Shown piece after piece: positions 47,050 through 59,922 of a stretch of DNA of 64,000 nucleotides (position 1 is its first letter; every line of letters starts with the position of its first letter). The DNA comes from Panicum virgatum (taxonomy: Eukaryota > Streptophyta > Magnoliopsida > Poales > Poaceae): NCBI RefSeq assembly GCF_016808335.1, contig NC_053137.1, positions 11,396,506-11,460,505 on the forward strand, in the 5' to 3' direction. Made by a program: the position numbers and the translations under genes. The notes under the pieces are model-generated. The model saw only the letters and a list, made by a program, of their open reading frames with translations, ran no database searches and had not been told where the DNA came from.

Positions 47050-48675
47050 AGGTACGATAGATGAACCTCGTGAGGGATGTGACATTGAAGCCGAGCCAGA
47101 AGACGGTGAATGGTGGACCCATCTAGAAGATGGATGGATGGATCCCGATGTGCATGACCGAAGGCAGGTGCTCGCCAAGCGAGTATCGTCTAACTAACAC
47201 TGACTCAGTGTTCATCCTAGGCAAGCCCCGGTGCATGTCCTAGTATTTTAAAATTATGACATCCATATATGTTGCTATTACTTATGCATTACGTTTTAGG
47301 AGTTGATTTGAAACCTAGTTGCATGATCCGTAGTTCCTTGAGTTGTACTAGTATGTATAGGGCGATAGCAACGCTATGCTTAATAAGTATCGATAGAAGT
47401 TGAGTGACTGCTTGTCACTCGCGAGATATAGGATGTTTAGAAGGCGAGTAATTTCCAGTTACTCGCGAGATATAAGTTATATGTATAGTTATGTTACAGT
47501 ATCTGGGTTATTGAAAGTGATATGGAATTATGAGACCGGGCGGGGAGTGATGATGTTTAGGTATGGCAGCAGGACAGGGTTCCTGGTTGTCTTAGCTCCG
47601 CCTGTGTCGATCAAGGACCGGTCGTTGTGGCAGTGCTGATCGGGGATTGAATTGTACTAACCGCATGCCGGGAGTAGGAGGTAGTCGAAACCGGTAAGCC
47701 GAGTACTGCCTTGTTTCGAAAGTACAGAACTTCTACCCACCCCTTAGGGCAGTCGAGTGGCCGCGGAGAATTGGGATGCATATGTTTACTTTTGGTGGTC
47801 TCTCGTAGGGCTCGGTTGACTATATGCAGGTGGGGCGGTTCTGTAGTTCGAGGCGGGGAGGGGAATGATTGGTTTGTATTGTCCGACGGGGCAAATACGT
47901 GCCGTGTTGGTTAGGTCCACCTTGCAAGGTTAAATCGGATCGATTCGCCGTGTCTCGCGGTTATGAGGGTCTTGGTCTCTTTGTCACACCGTAGCAAAAA
48001 TGTAGAATGTGAGTTAGGTATGTTTATATAAAATATTGATCTCATTGAATTATTTTGCTTGCATCACCATGATTGCTATAGTAGGTCTATGCAAATATTA
48101 GATGAGAGTTAATTTATATAGAACCTGGAGCTAAAATAATGAAAGTAAGGAATTACTTTAGTTGCTTTTTCTGCAAAATAAACCACCAGCCAAATGTCTT
48201 GCATGTCTAGATATGTGGGCTAAGTTATATCCACTGGTCGGGTAAGTCTTGCTGAGTATTAGTATACTCAGGGTTTGTTGTTTACCCTATTTCAGGTTTA
48301 GAAGCTAATCAGGATTCGCATCAGTGGGCTCGATGTGACGTCCTCACGTGTTCACAGTTATCGTGTTGTTTTATTGGTTCTCAATCAAATTTCTTTCTCT
48401 CAGGTCATATTCTCTTCTGCTGCTGTCATTTATTTTATGTAAATTCTAAATTTAAAGTTGTTTTATAAATATTTATGTTATTATCTATTTTGTGAAATTA
48501 TATTATGCTGGTACCGTCTGTGCTCGCCGTCGCGCGAGACTTCTGGTGTGTTTCGATCGGCCTGTGGGTTGGAAACAGGCTGTCAGGTTACACTTAATTA
48601 AGCTAATGCGCCTGATGCATTCAAATGATGGTCATTACGCTTAATTAAGCCGTTTAACTTGGCGGTTCTGTCACA
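47050..48675 (+). mobile_element. LTR-like repeat, probable Gypsy LTR fragment
   Basis: Its right end reads ggcggttctgtcaca, which resembles the 3' end of LTRs in a common grass Gypsy group, preceded by cttaattaagccgttt. Its layout (cactcgcgagatatagg, taccgtctgtgctcgcc, tagtatactcagggttt) is partly shared with 61740-63165. No protein motif was found apart from a short acidic open frame at 47015-47197. The left end and a target duplication could not be fixed, so a solo LTR is likely but unproven. Confidence 0.5.
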
Positions 48676-48737
48676 CCTACGACTTAATAATTCTGAGCAT
48701 TAGAACCCACACATGTGCCCTTACCAAACCATACTGG

Positions 48738-49163
48738 CTACTGAGCACAAGAAGACAGGATCATGACGGCGCCGCTGCGGGACCAGCAGGAACAATCAGG
48801 AAACGGACGGACCTGCACGGGGAGCGCGTCCATGTCGGCCCGGAGCGCGACGACGGGCCCGGTGCCGGCGCCGGCGCCCCCCACGATGGTCGCCACGACG
48901 CCGGTGGTGGCCACGGGCCACCTGTACGGGACGCCGATCGCGTCGAGCTCGGCGCGCACGAGATCGCTGGTGAGGTGCTCCTGGAAGGCCAGCTCGGGCC
49001 GCTGGTGGATGCGCCGGCGCACGCCGCGCAGCCACGCGGCGAACCCCGGCGCGCGCGCCTCGGCCAGGAGCTCCCCCGCCGGCGCGGCGAGGGCGACCAT
49101 CAGGTGCGAGCAGAGCAGTAGTGGCAGGAGGAGGAAACTAGAGGAGGCGCGGGAGGCGGCCAT
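48738..49163 (-). pseudogene. ILR1-like hydrolase remnant (copy C, exon 1 only)
   Basis: The minus strand encodes 117 residues (ATG at 49163, exon limit at 48813) almost identical to exon 1 of copy [17 protein letters not shown] signal, [30 protein letters not shown], and a proper GT donor. After about 75 bp of intron the similarity ends at about 48738, and an LTR-like repeat follows. Exons 2-5 with all metal ligands are missing, so no hydrolase can be made. The upstream region is retained and matches that of copy A, so the stub may still be transcribed. It is the inner end of the right arm of the inverted duplication. Confidence 0.9.
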
Positions 49164-50640
49164 GGCGGGCGGAAGGGAGGAGATCACTCGGGGACGGCGT
49201 CGAGTGGTGAAGCCGAAACGGCCGAGACTAAAAATGGGACAGTTTTAATTTGATCGGCCGCGCTCGGCCTTTAGCGCGCAAAATTCAGTTGAGGGTTACC
49301 GATAAAGCAGGATTTTCGGATTTATCAAGATTCCATCCTGAGCATCACAAAGTGTTTAATTTGGAATATAGAATTTTATTTACACATGCATGCAACATAT
49401 TGTATTGCACACTCATGAAGAGTAAAATTAAAGCTACTTTGTATAACTATGTACTACCATATAAAATGTTACGGAAAGTTGACGGTGAAATTAAATTGAG
49501 GGAAAAAGAAACCAAGCATAAAAAGGACCTTTTACATTTATCTCCAGTTATTATAGAGCTTATCATCATCATAAGGATGAGTTTGACCTCAACAAGTTGA
49601 GGGACGAACTTGACTCTCGGGATAAAGTTGAGGGACCAAAATATCTATTTTGCCTTATATGTTAAATGGTTGGAAGATGAGGAAGTGGCATTTTTTTTGT
49701 CAAGTTTGACCAAATAAAAGTTCGGCAAAATATGCATTTTGTACCAAATATAATTTTTGAATAAAGTGAGTGGTCAAACATAGAGTTAAAAAAAATAAAC
49801 AAATTATAATTTAGAACGGAGGGAGTTTTTTTATAATGGCTATGCTATTGTTAGCGGCGTACGAAAGGATTGCGGAATTTTTGTTTAGGGGTATAGGGAT
49901 TTTTTTTCTTGCTCCTCTTTGAACCTGTCAACAGCATGCATAAGAAAATTTTCATTTAGTAGGGTTGTGGGTCGTTTTCTCTTGGTCAGTGGACGAGCCA
50001 ACTGCCCATGATGAATTCAAATCAAAGTTGAAATTTCTATGATAATGAAATTCTATGGACCGGGCCTATCCGGTAAAGCAGAAATATCAGATAGGATTGT
50101 GGTATGCGCTCTTTTCCTAAAGCGCTAGATGGCGTCTGAATTTGGGCACGAGTAGATCCGGAAATGGACAAACAATAGTCGGTGTCACTGCTGGCATCAT
50201 CCAACAACTTTCCTGCGTCTCGTCTCTTCAGCCGTAGCTGATTTCAGTTCTTCTCAAACCCTAGCTAGAAGCCAAGCCTTTTGCAGGGTGAGGCCACATC
50301 AAGGAGGAACTGAATGAGAATCGTAACGTGAAGAACTAGTGCGCTACGATCTCGTCCATTGAAATTGTGACTGCTCTCATTCGAGGAGAAAATGGAGTGC
50401 GCGGCTACATCTCAACCCCCAAGGGGCAAACCTGTTAAGGCAACTTTTCCTTGTTATATGAATCTGCAGTGCTGTCCATGTAAGGTTGGTCTTTGGTTCG
50501 TGTGGGATTGTTAGTCCTAACGTCCCTTCAGTACCTTGACATCAACTCTTCCTGCCCTCTTTGTTGATTTGCTTTTGTTTTAGAAGGCCGTTTAACGCAA
50601 TGGCTTGAGATCGAGGACACACACAATCGGAGGAGGTTTC
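48738..50640. repeat. Right arm of inverted duplication
   Basis: Reverse complement of 6065-7455 plus 1-622: exon 1, promoter blocks, then the outer segment. The junction at about 50262 (caaaccctagctagaagcc) shows the arm without the 5.4-kb block present on the left. It has its own extra DNA at about 49335-49660, absent from the left arm. The outer border beyond 50640 cannot be compared because the left arm leaves the window. Confidence 0.82.
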
Positions 50641-52025
50641 AACAACACGAGTACTTTGCGCGCACCTTGGTGAGCCTTCATCTTTTCCCAAAAAGAACCA
50701 CATTTAAGGGGTATTTATTTATAAAGACTGGTGAATCTGCAGCATTTTTTATTTTTCCTTGAAAATATAAGATTAACTATGAAGGTACATGTACGCATAC
50801 AGTTTAGCTGATATTTATGAAATAGGAAATAAGTTTGGTGCTTACCTTTGTAGAGTTAATTCTGTTAATATTTGACATGAATCTGCTTCTGTTTTGTGGC
50901 AACAAATAGTGGAAGCACATTGCTCCTTAATCTGAATGGTAAGAAGTGTACTTTGCTCTGCGGAAAATTTTCTGGCAGCATTTGAATTGGAAATTTGCTT
51001 GACAGCATTCCATGCCTTGTAAACCATTTCCGCGCAATATAATGCATAGGGCATTAGCAATTGCAGTATAAAGAAGTTTTGGGCCCTTAAACTAAAAGAT
51101 CCTCGCAGGCTTGGTCCAGACAACCAAAGTATGATAGTCCATCTTGTTGTTGGGAAATCAGGATGGCCAATAACCTCTATAAGCAAATATGTAGGAGCTG
51201 GGCCATTCTCTTCCTGAGTGTCATTTGATGGTAGGGCCCTTGCAGTTATTTTAGTAAAATAATGATAATATCATTAGCTTTACAAAGTCATATCTCTAGA
51301 CATACGGGGTGAAACAATTTATGAAATATCATGGATAGTAAATAACCATCCATTATTAGCAGCTCCTTAAATCTGTAAGATAAATTAGGGAGAAGCACTG
51401 AGAACCGATAACAAAAAACTAAAGGGAGCAAATGAACGCTTAAGTTTTGGAGCCTGAAATATCACTGAGATTTGTTACTAATTATGATTAAAACCGCAAA
51501 AAAAATAATTGTAGGAGCAGCTGCTTGTGAATACTATATTACAATAACAAACGGAAAAGATTGTTATAACTAAAGTATAATACAAACGGCCATTATCAAG
51601 CCTTCTCCTCAGTACCAAACGGATGCAAACACCTAACAAAAGCAAACAAGGACATTACCTAATCCGACCTATGCTGAATATTTTCAATGTGCAACTATAT
51701 ATTCTTAGCAACAAAATATCTGCGGAATAATTGCATTATTTACCCTCAAATTGAAGCATGTACTCCCATGAGTCCCTTGTCATCCCATTGTCATGACCAT
51801 TTGATGAAGCTTCAGGTATTATAAACAAAAGGGACCAAGCTGTATCCACTAAAGAAATTTCAGCTAGACATTTTGGATGTTTATTAGCACAAAATTTTGT
51901 CACATCGAATTGAGGTTTAGGATGTCATATAAATTAATCTATTAAAGCAACCAAATCTTGCAAATTCACATGCGCCAAGCACAAACAAGAAAGAGCGCGT
52001 GTTAAAGAGCCACAGGAAGGCTTGC
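50641..52025. other. No intact gene; possible 3' remains of the HPT pseudogene
   Basis: AT-rich sequence. The exons that should follow the HPT-type exon at 52026 on the minus strand (those for the C-terminal half) were looked for and not found. The minus open frame at 50842-51186 has no recognised motif. Confidence 0.45.
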
Positions 52026-53162
52026 CTGAATGTGGAGAAAAAAGGCCAGCTGAACAATCACTGCGCGAACTGCTAATATGCAGAGTGCTGCAACAACAAC
52101 AGATCTCTTCCATCTTAATTATGGCAATTGTAAAGAATAAAGATATAAATATAGTTTCTTTAGGTAATTCAGGTAGTGACAACTGCTGCACACAAAACTT
52201 GGTGCTATCTTAAATAATAATAATAAATCCAGAAAATGCACGATAAGTTACAACATGTGTTCCTTCATTTTTAAAGATGATGTCAATTGTTCACCCAATG
52301 AAGAAAGATTGTTCCCTGAATATGTATGTTCAAGGAGTAGAAAATTTAGGAAAATTCAGTGACTACCTAAAACCACCACCTTTTCTTTGGAGTGAATGGT
52401 ATCCTATTGACTATTGCTGCCTCAGATTTGGTCTATGGTCCATTTTCAACCCTTAATTTCTCTCTGTAGTCCATTTTGGCCCGTCAAAGTTGAGGTATGT
52501 GCATCTCATGCTTCATCAGTAAAATTTGTAAAGCCCATTTAAGTCTTCTGAGCACATGATATATGAAAATTGAAATGCGATGATTGTATAAGCATCTCAT
52601 TAGTTTGTGGTTCTATAATTGCAAAATGAGTTTGCTCTAGACACAAAGGCGTTAGCTCAGAGTGTCTGATTTTCTCCTGTAGTCAAGTCATTTAACTCTG
52701 TGGAGCACTAGCAAACTTGCCTGTTTGCATCTAAGTTAGCCAACACTGTAACTAAAAGAAAGCCCCCCATTTAGACTTATCTAGAAGTCATGGCCTGCTA
52801 ATTAGGTTGCAGATTGCACAATGAAAACCTTTGCAATGCAGAAGAGAACCACTAACTACATTGGCAAATTCCCATAAACGAGCCTAGGAATTAGTATTTA
52901 TACCAAAAACCCTAGTCAAATTTCAAATGGTAGTACCAGGCCCAGGTTCAGAGATATGTGCTCTTACATTGATTGAGTATGCAGTTCCAAGAACGAAGCT
53001 TATGAAAAGAGCCCAAAACAGAGGTTGTGATCCAACAGCCCATCCAAGGCCAATGCTCTGTAATAGAAATAACACATGGCGTAAGTCTTATGGAATATGA
53101 CCGATGAAATTCAGAATATAATTGTTTAATAAAGGTCCTAATCAATATTACCAGAAATCTAC

Positions 53163-53224
53163 AAACCCATTGGCATGAATGATCAAATATTATAAACCCA
53201 TTGGCATTAATGATCAAATATTAT
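53163..53224. repeat. 31-bp tandem duplication in an HPT pseudogene intron
   Basis: Two adjacent units (53163-53193 and 53194-53224) starting aaacccattggcat and differing at one position. Probably replication slippage. Confidence 0.9.
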
Positions 53225-53775
53225 AGTTTTATATAAGTTAGTAAATGGAGATCCTGGAACTACAATTTTACATTACATATTCATAATTCATTAGAAGTCG
53301 AAGTTTGCTCAATCTCACTAGCCGAGACTGAGCACCACTAATCAAAAAGAATAATACTCAAGACTTCAACACGAATACCCCCAAGAGGATATCACTTAGT
53401 TTGAGACACCACTTTAAGCCATTTTAGGTTTAGTATCTATCTATCCTGCAAAAGGGAAGGGAAAATAAAATATGACTGAAGTTCCAATATCTTTCAGACT
53501 GAAAGAGTATAGTTACCATAGCAGCAAAGACCAATACTATTGCAACCCCAGTTGCAAGGGTATATTCCCCGGACGCCATTGGAAGAGTTGTCTTGTTAAC
53601 CTAGATTGTCAAAAAAAATCCAGCTATCAATAAGGTAGTAGAAAGCATTTACTATAATGAAGGTTACAATGAATTCAGAATACCTAGTCTATCTCAATGT
53701 CGAATAACTGGTTCTGTCCAACAATATAAATGTTCATGAAAAGAGCTACCACCACTGCCTACATAAGACTACAAA

Positions 53776-56700
53776 CACTACTGAAAACCGTCTTTTCCCT
53801 GTGTGTGTCCAATTTCCTTGAAGGTTTTCTCGACTACAAATAGGGAAATTGACATTTTCTTGGCGGTTTAGGAAAAACGCACAGGGAAATAACCTAACCC
53901 ACAGGAAAATTCACATTTCCTTGTCAGTTTTGAAAGAACACACAGGGAAATAACCTAACCCACAGGAAAATTCATCTTTTCTTTGTCGGTTGCAAAAAAA
54001 CTCACAGGGAAATTTATGTACACACAGGGAAATTTAGATTTTCTTTCTCGGATGTGGAAAAACTCACAGGGAAATTTATGTGCACACAAGGAAATACAAA
54101 ATTTTCTTGTCAGTTATGGAAAAACTCCCAGGGAAATTCATGAACTCACCAGTACCACATGTATAGTCCATCTTTCTTCTTTTGGATTAAAACTTGTATG
54201 TGGTATTTCTCCCTCATATGAACTCCAAATTTGATGGTTCTTTTTTCCTATTTTTCCTAAAATCACGTTCTTTCATTTAATGTTATTTATTTGTATAATT
54301 ATTGCTGTTATTTTGGATTTTTACATATAGCTTATTTTCTTCCACCCAAGTAGAGAATAGAAAAATATGTTTTTGTATAATAATTAGTGATGCAACTTCA
54401 TATTTTCTAATATAATAGTAAATGTAAGGTTGTGTCCAAATTTGGGGTTCATATGAGTTCAAAAAATATTATGAGGTATTCAAATCTCAAAGTTTGACTT
54501 GAGTTATATGAAACTAAGTGAGTGATGTACCCATTTATGAACAAAGTATAGTCCAACTTTGTTATAATTCTTTGAAACTTAAATGTAAAGCTTATACATC
54601 TATGAAATGAGTCTATGTCAATTTATAGAATTTTCGGAGATGTGTTAGGTATTATTATCATTATTGTATAACGAGGTTGTAAATAGAAGTTTTAATTGTC
54701 CCTATCAAACATTTGCACATTTAATCCATTGTAGGATATGAACATTTGCACAAACGTCCTTAAAATCTATCTTTTATAATTTCTAAATACTGTTTGAGAT
54801 ATACATAGTTCAAATTGTAATTATTTTCAATAAACACACATAAATTCATTTAAATTGCAGAAAATAGTAAATAAGTTCCAAAATGAATGAAACTTCTAAA
54901 AGACAACTAATATACAGTCTATTACATGTAGAAAATATATTGATATAGATAAGATAATTATTTTTATATATTACTTCATAATAGTGCAATAAAAGAAAAA
55001 AGAAAAAATATTAGGCAAACTAGGCCCATTTCAGCCCAAAGAGCCCAGCTACTTTTGACCGTCCATCTCTGATCCAATGGCTCCAATCACACTTCCATAA
55101 TATAAAAGTAGCAGAAACCCTAGCCTCAGATCCCCTCCCTCGCAGCACCCCTAGCCTCCGCCCGCCGCGGCGCCGCCCCAGCTCGCGACTTCAGCTCGCA
55201 CTCCCGTGGCCTTCGCCTGCCGCCCCACCTCGCGAATCGGGAAGCAGGCGCGCGGTCCCCGGCGGCTAGCACGGGCAGCAGGGGTGCAGGGACGGCGGCC
55301 GACGCGCGGGTCCCCGCGGAGGGCGTGCTGGCTGCAGGCCCGCAGGTCCTCGGCGGTCGGTGCGCGCCACACGAACAGGAAGGAGGAAGCCCCTGCCAGC
55401 CGTTGGCTCGTGCATCCTCGATACCGCCCCGCTCTTCGTCGTCCTCCTCTATTTCTTCTTGTTTGTTCCCTCGCTTAATCCCTAACGGATCCCGACTCTT
55501 CACTCTCTCATCGCTGGCTGCAGGTGTTCTGGAGGAAGACGCAGCGACACCTGCTGATCCACGCATCGCTGGCTTGCCTCTTTGGCCGCCCGGGATAAAT
55601 CGACCTCATGGGATAATGAATACTTTGTTTCTTGGTTAGGTTTGGTACGCAACTCCTGAAATCCATTAGCAGTATCATTTTGCTGGATTAATTAATTACA
55701 TGGCCAAGAGAAGCAATTTATTATCATGGAATCTGACTGCTTTTTGGTTGTAATGCTGACCACCAATTTGGCATTTTAGCAATGCTGACCACCTTTTGTA
55801 GAATGGTTGTAGAATATGTTTTTATACCGAAGTTATTAGTAATATAAGTTTTAATTTTGTCAATAAATTCAGAATATTCAGCTAGTCCGTGTTATGAATC
55901 AAATATTCAGATAACTGAATGTGTTGTTTTGATATCTCTATCAGTTTATTGAATCATTTTATCCCCGTTATACATATAGGATCAGTGCCCATAATTATCT
56001 GAATCTGATATCTGAACTAGTTATCCATAAGCGCAGGATCGAAGTTCAAAGAAATAAGCATGTGTCATTTGTATGGTTACCAACATGTAACATTGAGGCC
56101 GCTACATGCTATTAGAGAGCATCTTGTTAGTTGCCTTTCATTACTTCCGCATCTTGTTAGTAACATGCTAGAAGTTTATAGGTTTGGTGGACTGCTTATT
56201 TTGCTGATGTGTACTGATTGATGACAACAACATTTGGATATGATATCTATGTAATTGTGAATATGCCAACAACATTTGCCTTTCATACAGATTGCATCAT
56301 CACAACTGACGAAAAGGCTGCAGAGGCTTTTCTGCAACAAGTTGAGAGGCATTGAAACTTTCTTTCCGCTGTTCTTGTGGTTAAAATTTCTGATGGCAGC
56401 ATCATTTGTTACTGAGTGACATGGCATTTCATTGAACTGCAACAGTGCTGCTTTGTTTCATAATGCAAGCACAAAGTTTTCTGATGGGACTTGCTTTGGT
56501 ATAGGGGCAGAGGTACTTCCTGTTGGCTGTGTTTTCATAATGCTTCTTCCACAGTATATTATGCCACTTTATAGCATGAACAGATTGCTTTTAGATGCCA
56601 CAGTCATTTATTTTGGTTGCTCTTACTAGCCATTGCTTCAATCTACGCCTAGGCTTTCGGGGTGTATCCGGAGAAGGTGCTTCAAGCTGACAAGCAAGCG

Positions 56701-57854
56701 GCAGCTCAACGAGGCATCAACACTCGCATGCCCAATCCCAGTAGTTACGCCATTAACTGTGTTTTTTTTTGCGATATACTTGAATTCAATGGCTAGACAT
56801 TGCTACTGACTCTATATTCTACATTACAAGCAATATATTTCCTGCTTGTAGAGGGATAACATGTTTCTGCACTGAAGTAATATTTGAAGAATAAGTAGTT
56901 ATCTTTCTTCTTTACTGCAGCATTGTATTTGGGATACTTTAAACTTACCCAAATCAGTTACCACAACTGGATGCTAGCTAATATGCTCTTGGTTTTTTAA
57001 GTTTGCAACTTGGTAGAAGCCCTGCTATTTTCTTTCAAGCCTGCAACTGATTAGTTCTGTTATTTTCTTTGCAACTTTTTTTCTACGATTAAACCACTTG
57101 TTGAACTAATTACAAATTTATGTTGGTGCAGTCCAGTTTGGGATTTTGCTGCGTACTGTTTAATGTATCTTTGATGAAAGTGTTTCTTTCTTGACTTTAC
57201 AGGGTAATCGAGGAATTGGTGAAGCAGCTTTAGTATTCAAGTGTTTCTTTTCCATAGATATCCATATTGTAAGACCAATTGAATTATTGCTGCCGAGCAA
57301 TTTGACATTGAATTTGTACATACTATATATTTTGAGCTCTGGTTTACATCTGGGTTTCGGTTGTTGATTTGTTTGATTGAAATTTATGTGATTGTGAACC
57401 CGTCAAATTAAATTTGAGCATATTCTTTTGAAAATGTATTTCCCGGTCTATGAATAAGAACATTAGAAGAAAAAAATAGTAATGTGTCAGTTTTAGCTGG
57501 TATGAAATATATTTTTTTTGTTGGTTGCTTGAAATTTTCCAATGGGTTTTTGCCGACGGGGAAATAATGGTCAGGTCTGGTTTGGAATTTCTCTGTGTGT
57601 TTTTGTCGGCAGGAAAAGAATGGACATGTTTGGTTGATTGGAATTTCCCTGACGGAAGCTCACCGACGGGAAAATTTAACAAACCCTCATGGATAAAAAA
57701 ACTGACGGCAAATTGTTATTTCCCTGTCGTTTTATCCTTGACGGTTATTCCCTGTCGGTGTAAACACAGGGAAATTATTTTTCAATTTTCCTGTCGGATT
57801 TTTATATTTCCCTATGGGTATGTGCACTCATGGAAATTCCGGTTTCCAGTAGTG
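53776..57854. mobile_element. CACTA (En/Spm-type) transposon, 4.1 kb, non-autonomous
   Basis: Ends CACTACTGAAAACCGTC and (reverse complement) CACTACTGGAAACCGGA, flanked by the 3-bp duplication AAA (53773-53775 and 57855-57857), as expected for CACTA elements. Subterminal regions hold many direct and inverted copies of cacagggaaat: about 53875-54140 on the left and 57590-57800 on the right. A 35-bp unit, acacagggaaataacctaac onward, is duplicated near 53879 and 53940. No TNPD-like transposase was found. The interior holds a GC-rich, gene-like block at about 55040-55640. It lies in an intron of the HPT pseudogene. Confidence 0.92.
55040..55640 (+). other. Promoter/first-exon-like block captured inside the CACTA element
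   Basis: A TATA-like ataatataaaag at about 55098 is followed by UTR-like aaaccctagcc and a GC-rich stretch (55140-55440), then pyrimidine-rich DNA and a likely acceptor ggctgcag near 55524. This resembles the start of a grass gene and contrasts with the AT-rich rest of the element. Open frames on both strands have no recognised domain. A further coding-like scrap at about 56653-56745 reads FGVYPEKVLQADKQAA, also unrecognised. Confidence 0.4.
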
Positions 57855-58174
57855 AAACGCAGCAAAATGAAACCATACATTTTTTTTGTTTGTACAAGGA
57901 TTTACTACCTCCAGCAAACCAGCGAGGAACAGAGGAGATATATCAGAAAAGCTCTGGACAGCTAGAAGAAAAACTGAGACTATGCTTAATACCTGCTTAA
58001 ACCAGAAAATATCATGGATCAATGAAGAGAAAAGGAAAAAACAATACAAGCAAATTCTAGATTCATCAAAAGATGTTGCTCACTGGAGATTCATCTAAAT
58101 GTGTCAAAACAGAAACATGACTTAACTGTTCCGATGACAGTATGTGGCAGGGAAAATCTGTAAAATGCATCTAA

Positions 58175-58411
58175 AGGCTCCGTTTAGTTGGTGAAAAAGC
58201 TTCTATAATACCCATCATATCGAATCTTTGGACACATGCATGGAGTATTAAATGCGGCTGAAAAAATAACTAATTATACAATTTAACTGATTAGGAGGAC
58301 GAGACGAATCTTTTAAGCCTAATTAGTCCATGATTGGATATTAATTGCTAAGTAATAACGAAATATGCTACAGTACCAAAATCCAAATTTTTTCACTAAC
58401 TAAACACCCCC
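58175..58411. mobile_element. Tourist-like MITE
   Basis: A 237-bp element with TAA on both sides (58172-58174 and 58412-58414), ends aggctccgtttagtt and (reverse complement) gggggtgtttagtt. Same family as 9023-9255 (shared tcgaatctttggacaca). Lies upstream of the last recognisable HPT pseudogene exon. Confidence 0.82.
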
Positions 58412-58414
58412 TAA

Positions 58415-59922
58415 TGAAGATGATATTGCCCTCCAGATGCTTGCAGAATCATGTGCTTCAGTTAGTGTCATTCTCAAACTGAATAAGGAATTCAGATTTC
58501 AATTGCCTGCTAGGACCATTCTAATTAGCTAGAAGAAACAAATTCACAGATCCCTAAACCCTAACCATAGACTGACCGCAGGGACCCGCTGGTCAGGGTG
58601 AGGGAGCAGCCTGGACCACGCCATGGCCAGGCACGCAATGGCCACGGACGGCTGTGGGGCAGGGCGAGCCGGCGGCCGGCGGCGGGGCAGGGCAGTCCCG
58701 TGGCCAGCAAGCCCGGGAGGGGTCGGCGTGCTTGCACCAACAGTGGAGCCAGGGGGCCAATAGGGGCCATGGCCCCCTAACAGCGCAAAAAAAAGTTTAA
58801 TCCCTCCTCTTCTTCGCAGCAAATATACACGCTTCCAATTAAAGTTCAGTAGATACATCAAGATGCAATAACTACAAGCAAGCAAGAAGTAATGTTCTAA
58901 GAGTCTGTTTGGTATAGTTTTCACAGGCTTCACCACAGTTAAAGTGTTATTTTCAAAATGGTCTCATTATGGGGGCTATCAATAAGCTGTAAAAGGGCTT
59001 TGCCTTCTGCGGCTACCATGATCCTAAGCGATTGAAGCCGTTTTACCTAACATTTTTTTAAATACCTCAACTTCAACTTCATAAAAAATCTGTAGCCGCA
59101 AATTCAGTAGGAGTCGCAGATTAGAAAAGGCTCCGGGGATAGGGAGCTGGAGGGGCGCAGAGGGTGATTCCATACGTGCTGCGTGCGGAGGCAAGGATGC
59201 CACAACGTGCCCGCGCCGTTGCCATCGCGGCCATGACTATCGGCTCGCCTTCGCTTGGTCTTCCGGCCCCTCTTGCAATTTTTGCTGGCTCCGCCACTGG
59301 CTTGGCGGCTTGGCACGGCACTGCATGTTCGCAGCCCCCGACGAGCGCGCCGCGGTGGCGGGACAGCTGCACCGGCACGACCACGTTCCGGCACCGTCGA
59401 TGCGTGAAACGAAGGGGAAACAGGACGGATGGGTCCAGGGCTCACCGGGGATTCGATTTTGCAGGTCAGAGGGCAAGGAGGAGAACCGGAGGAGGGTCAT
59501 CAATGGAAGGCCAGAGCTCTGAGTGAAGCTGTAATGGCGGCCGACAGTGGCGGGGTCTATTCTGGCAGATTCGGCCAGGAAGAAGCTCGGCGAGGGGCTA
59601 GGGAAGATAGAGGGGGTTGTGAGGAATGTGCTCGCGGAGGGAATCGAGGAGGGGCCACCGGAGATGTCCGTAATGGACCGGCGAAGGGAGCTCGGTTCGG
59701 CTCTGATCTGGATGAGAAAGAAAGCGGAGGAAGAAAGCCGCCACACTGTTAGGACGAAGCGATCGAGCACAGAAGCCGCAACAGTCAAGGCGGCGATGCA
59801 GCACATGGTAGCGGCCATGTGGCAGGCACAGGAAGGGATCGACGGTGGACAGTACCACCAGGGAAAAGGGGGCGAGAGCGGAAAGGCAGCCGAAGAAAGC
59901 TGAAAAGCAGTGCAAGAAAGAA
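58415..59922. other. No gene recognised; GC-rich open frames
   Basis: Two GC-rich stretches (about 58560-58790 and 59150-59890) give overlapping open frames on both strands, none with a known motif. The N-terminal exons expected for the HPT pseudogene are not visible here. The stretches may be parts of unclassified transposons. Confidence 0.4.

Larger units (their letters stand above)
52026..57992 (-). pseudogene. Homogentisate prenyltransferase (HPT/HGGT-type), decayed
   Basis: Five consecutive exons on the minus strand match the UbiA-type enzymes that make tocopherol/tocotrienol precursors in plastids. 57992-57909: VLSIVSVFLLAVQSFSDISP. 53758-53684: VALFMNIYIVGQNQLFDIEID then TAG. 53600-53517: VNKTTLPMASGEYTLATG. 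53057-52968: GSQPLFWALFISFVLGTAYS. 52127-52026: LP, TAA, then [17 protein letters not shown] and FFLHIQ. Exon lengths 84, 75, 84, 90 and 102 bp are all multiples of three. Lesions are the TAG at 53686-53684 where the family has Lys, the TAA at 52121-52119 where it has an aromatic residue, an AA instead of AG acceptor before 52127, and a GC donor after 52026. First and last exons are missing. A 4.1-kb CACTA element sits in one intron. Confidence 0.85.

Noticed and set aside
53776..54140. Regular cacagggaaat repeats considered as a possible CRISPR-like or satellite array
   Set aside because: They are the subterminal repeats of the CACTA element, confirmed by the ends and the 3-bp duplication; CRISPR is not expected in a plant nuclear genome.
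59237..59818. 193-codon minus-strand frame
   Set aside because: Equally long frames occur on the other strand in the same GC-rich block; no recognised domain and no exon-intron context.
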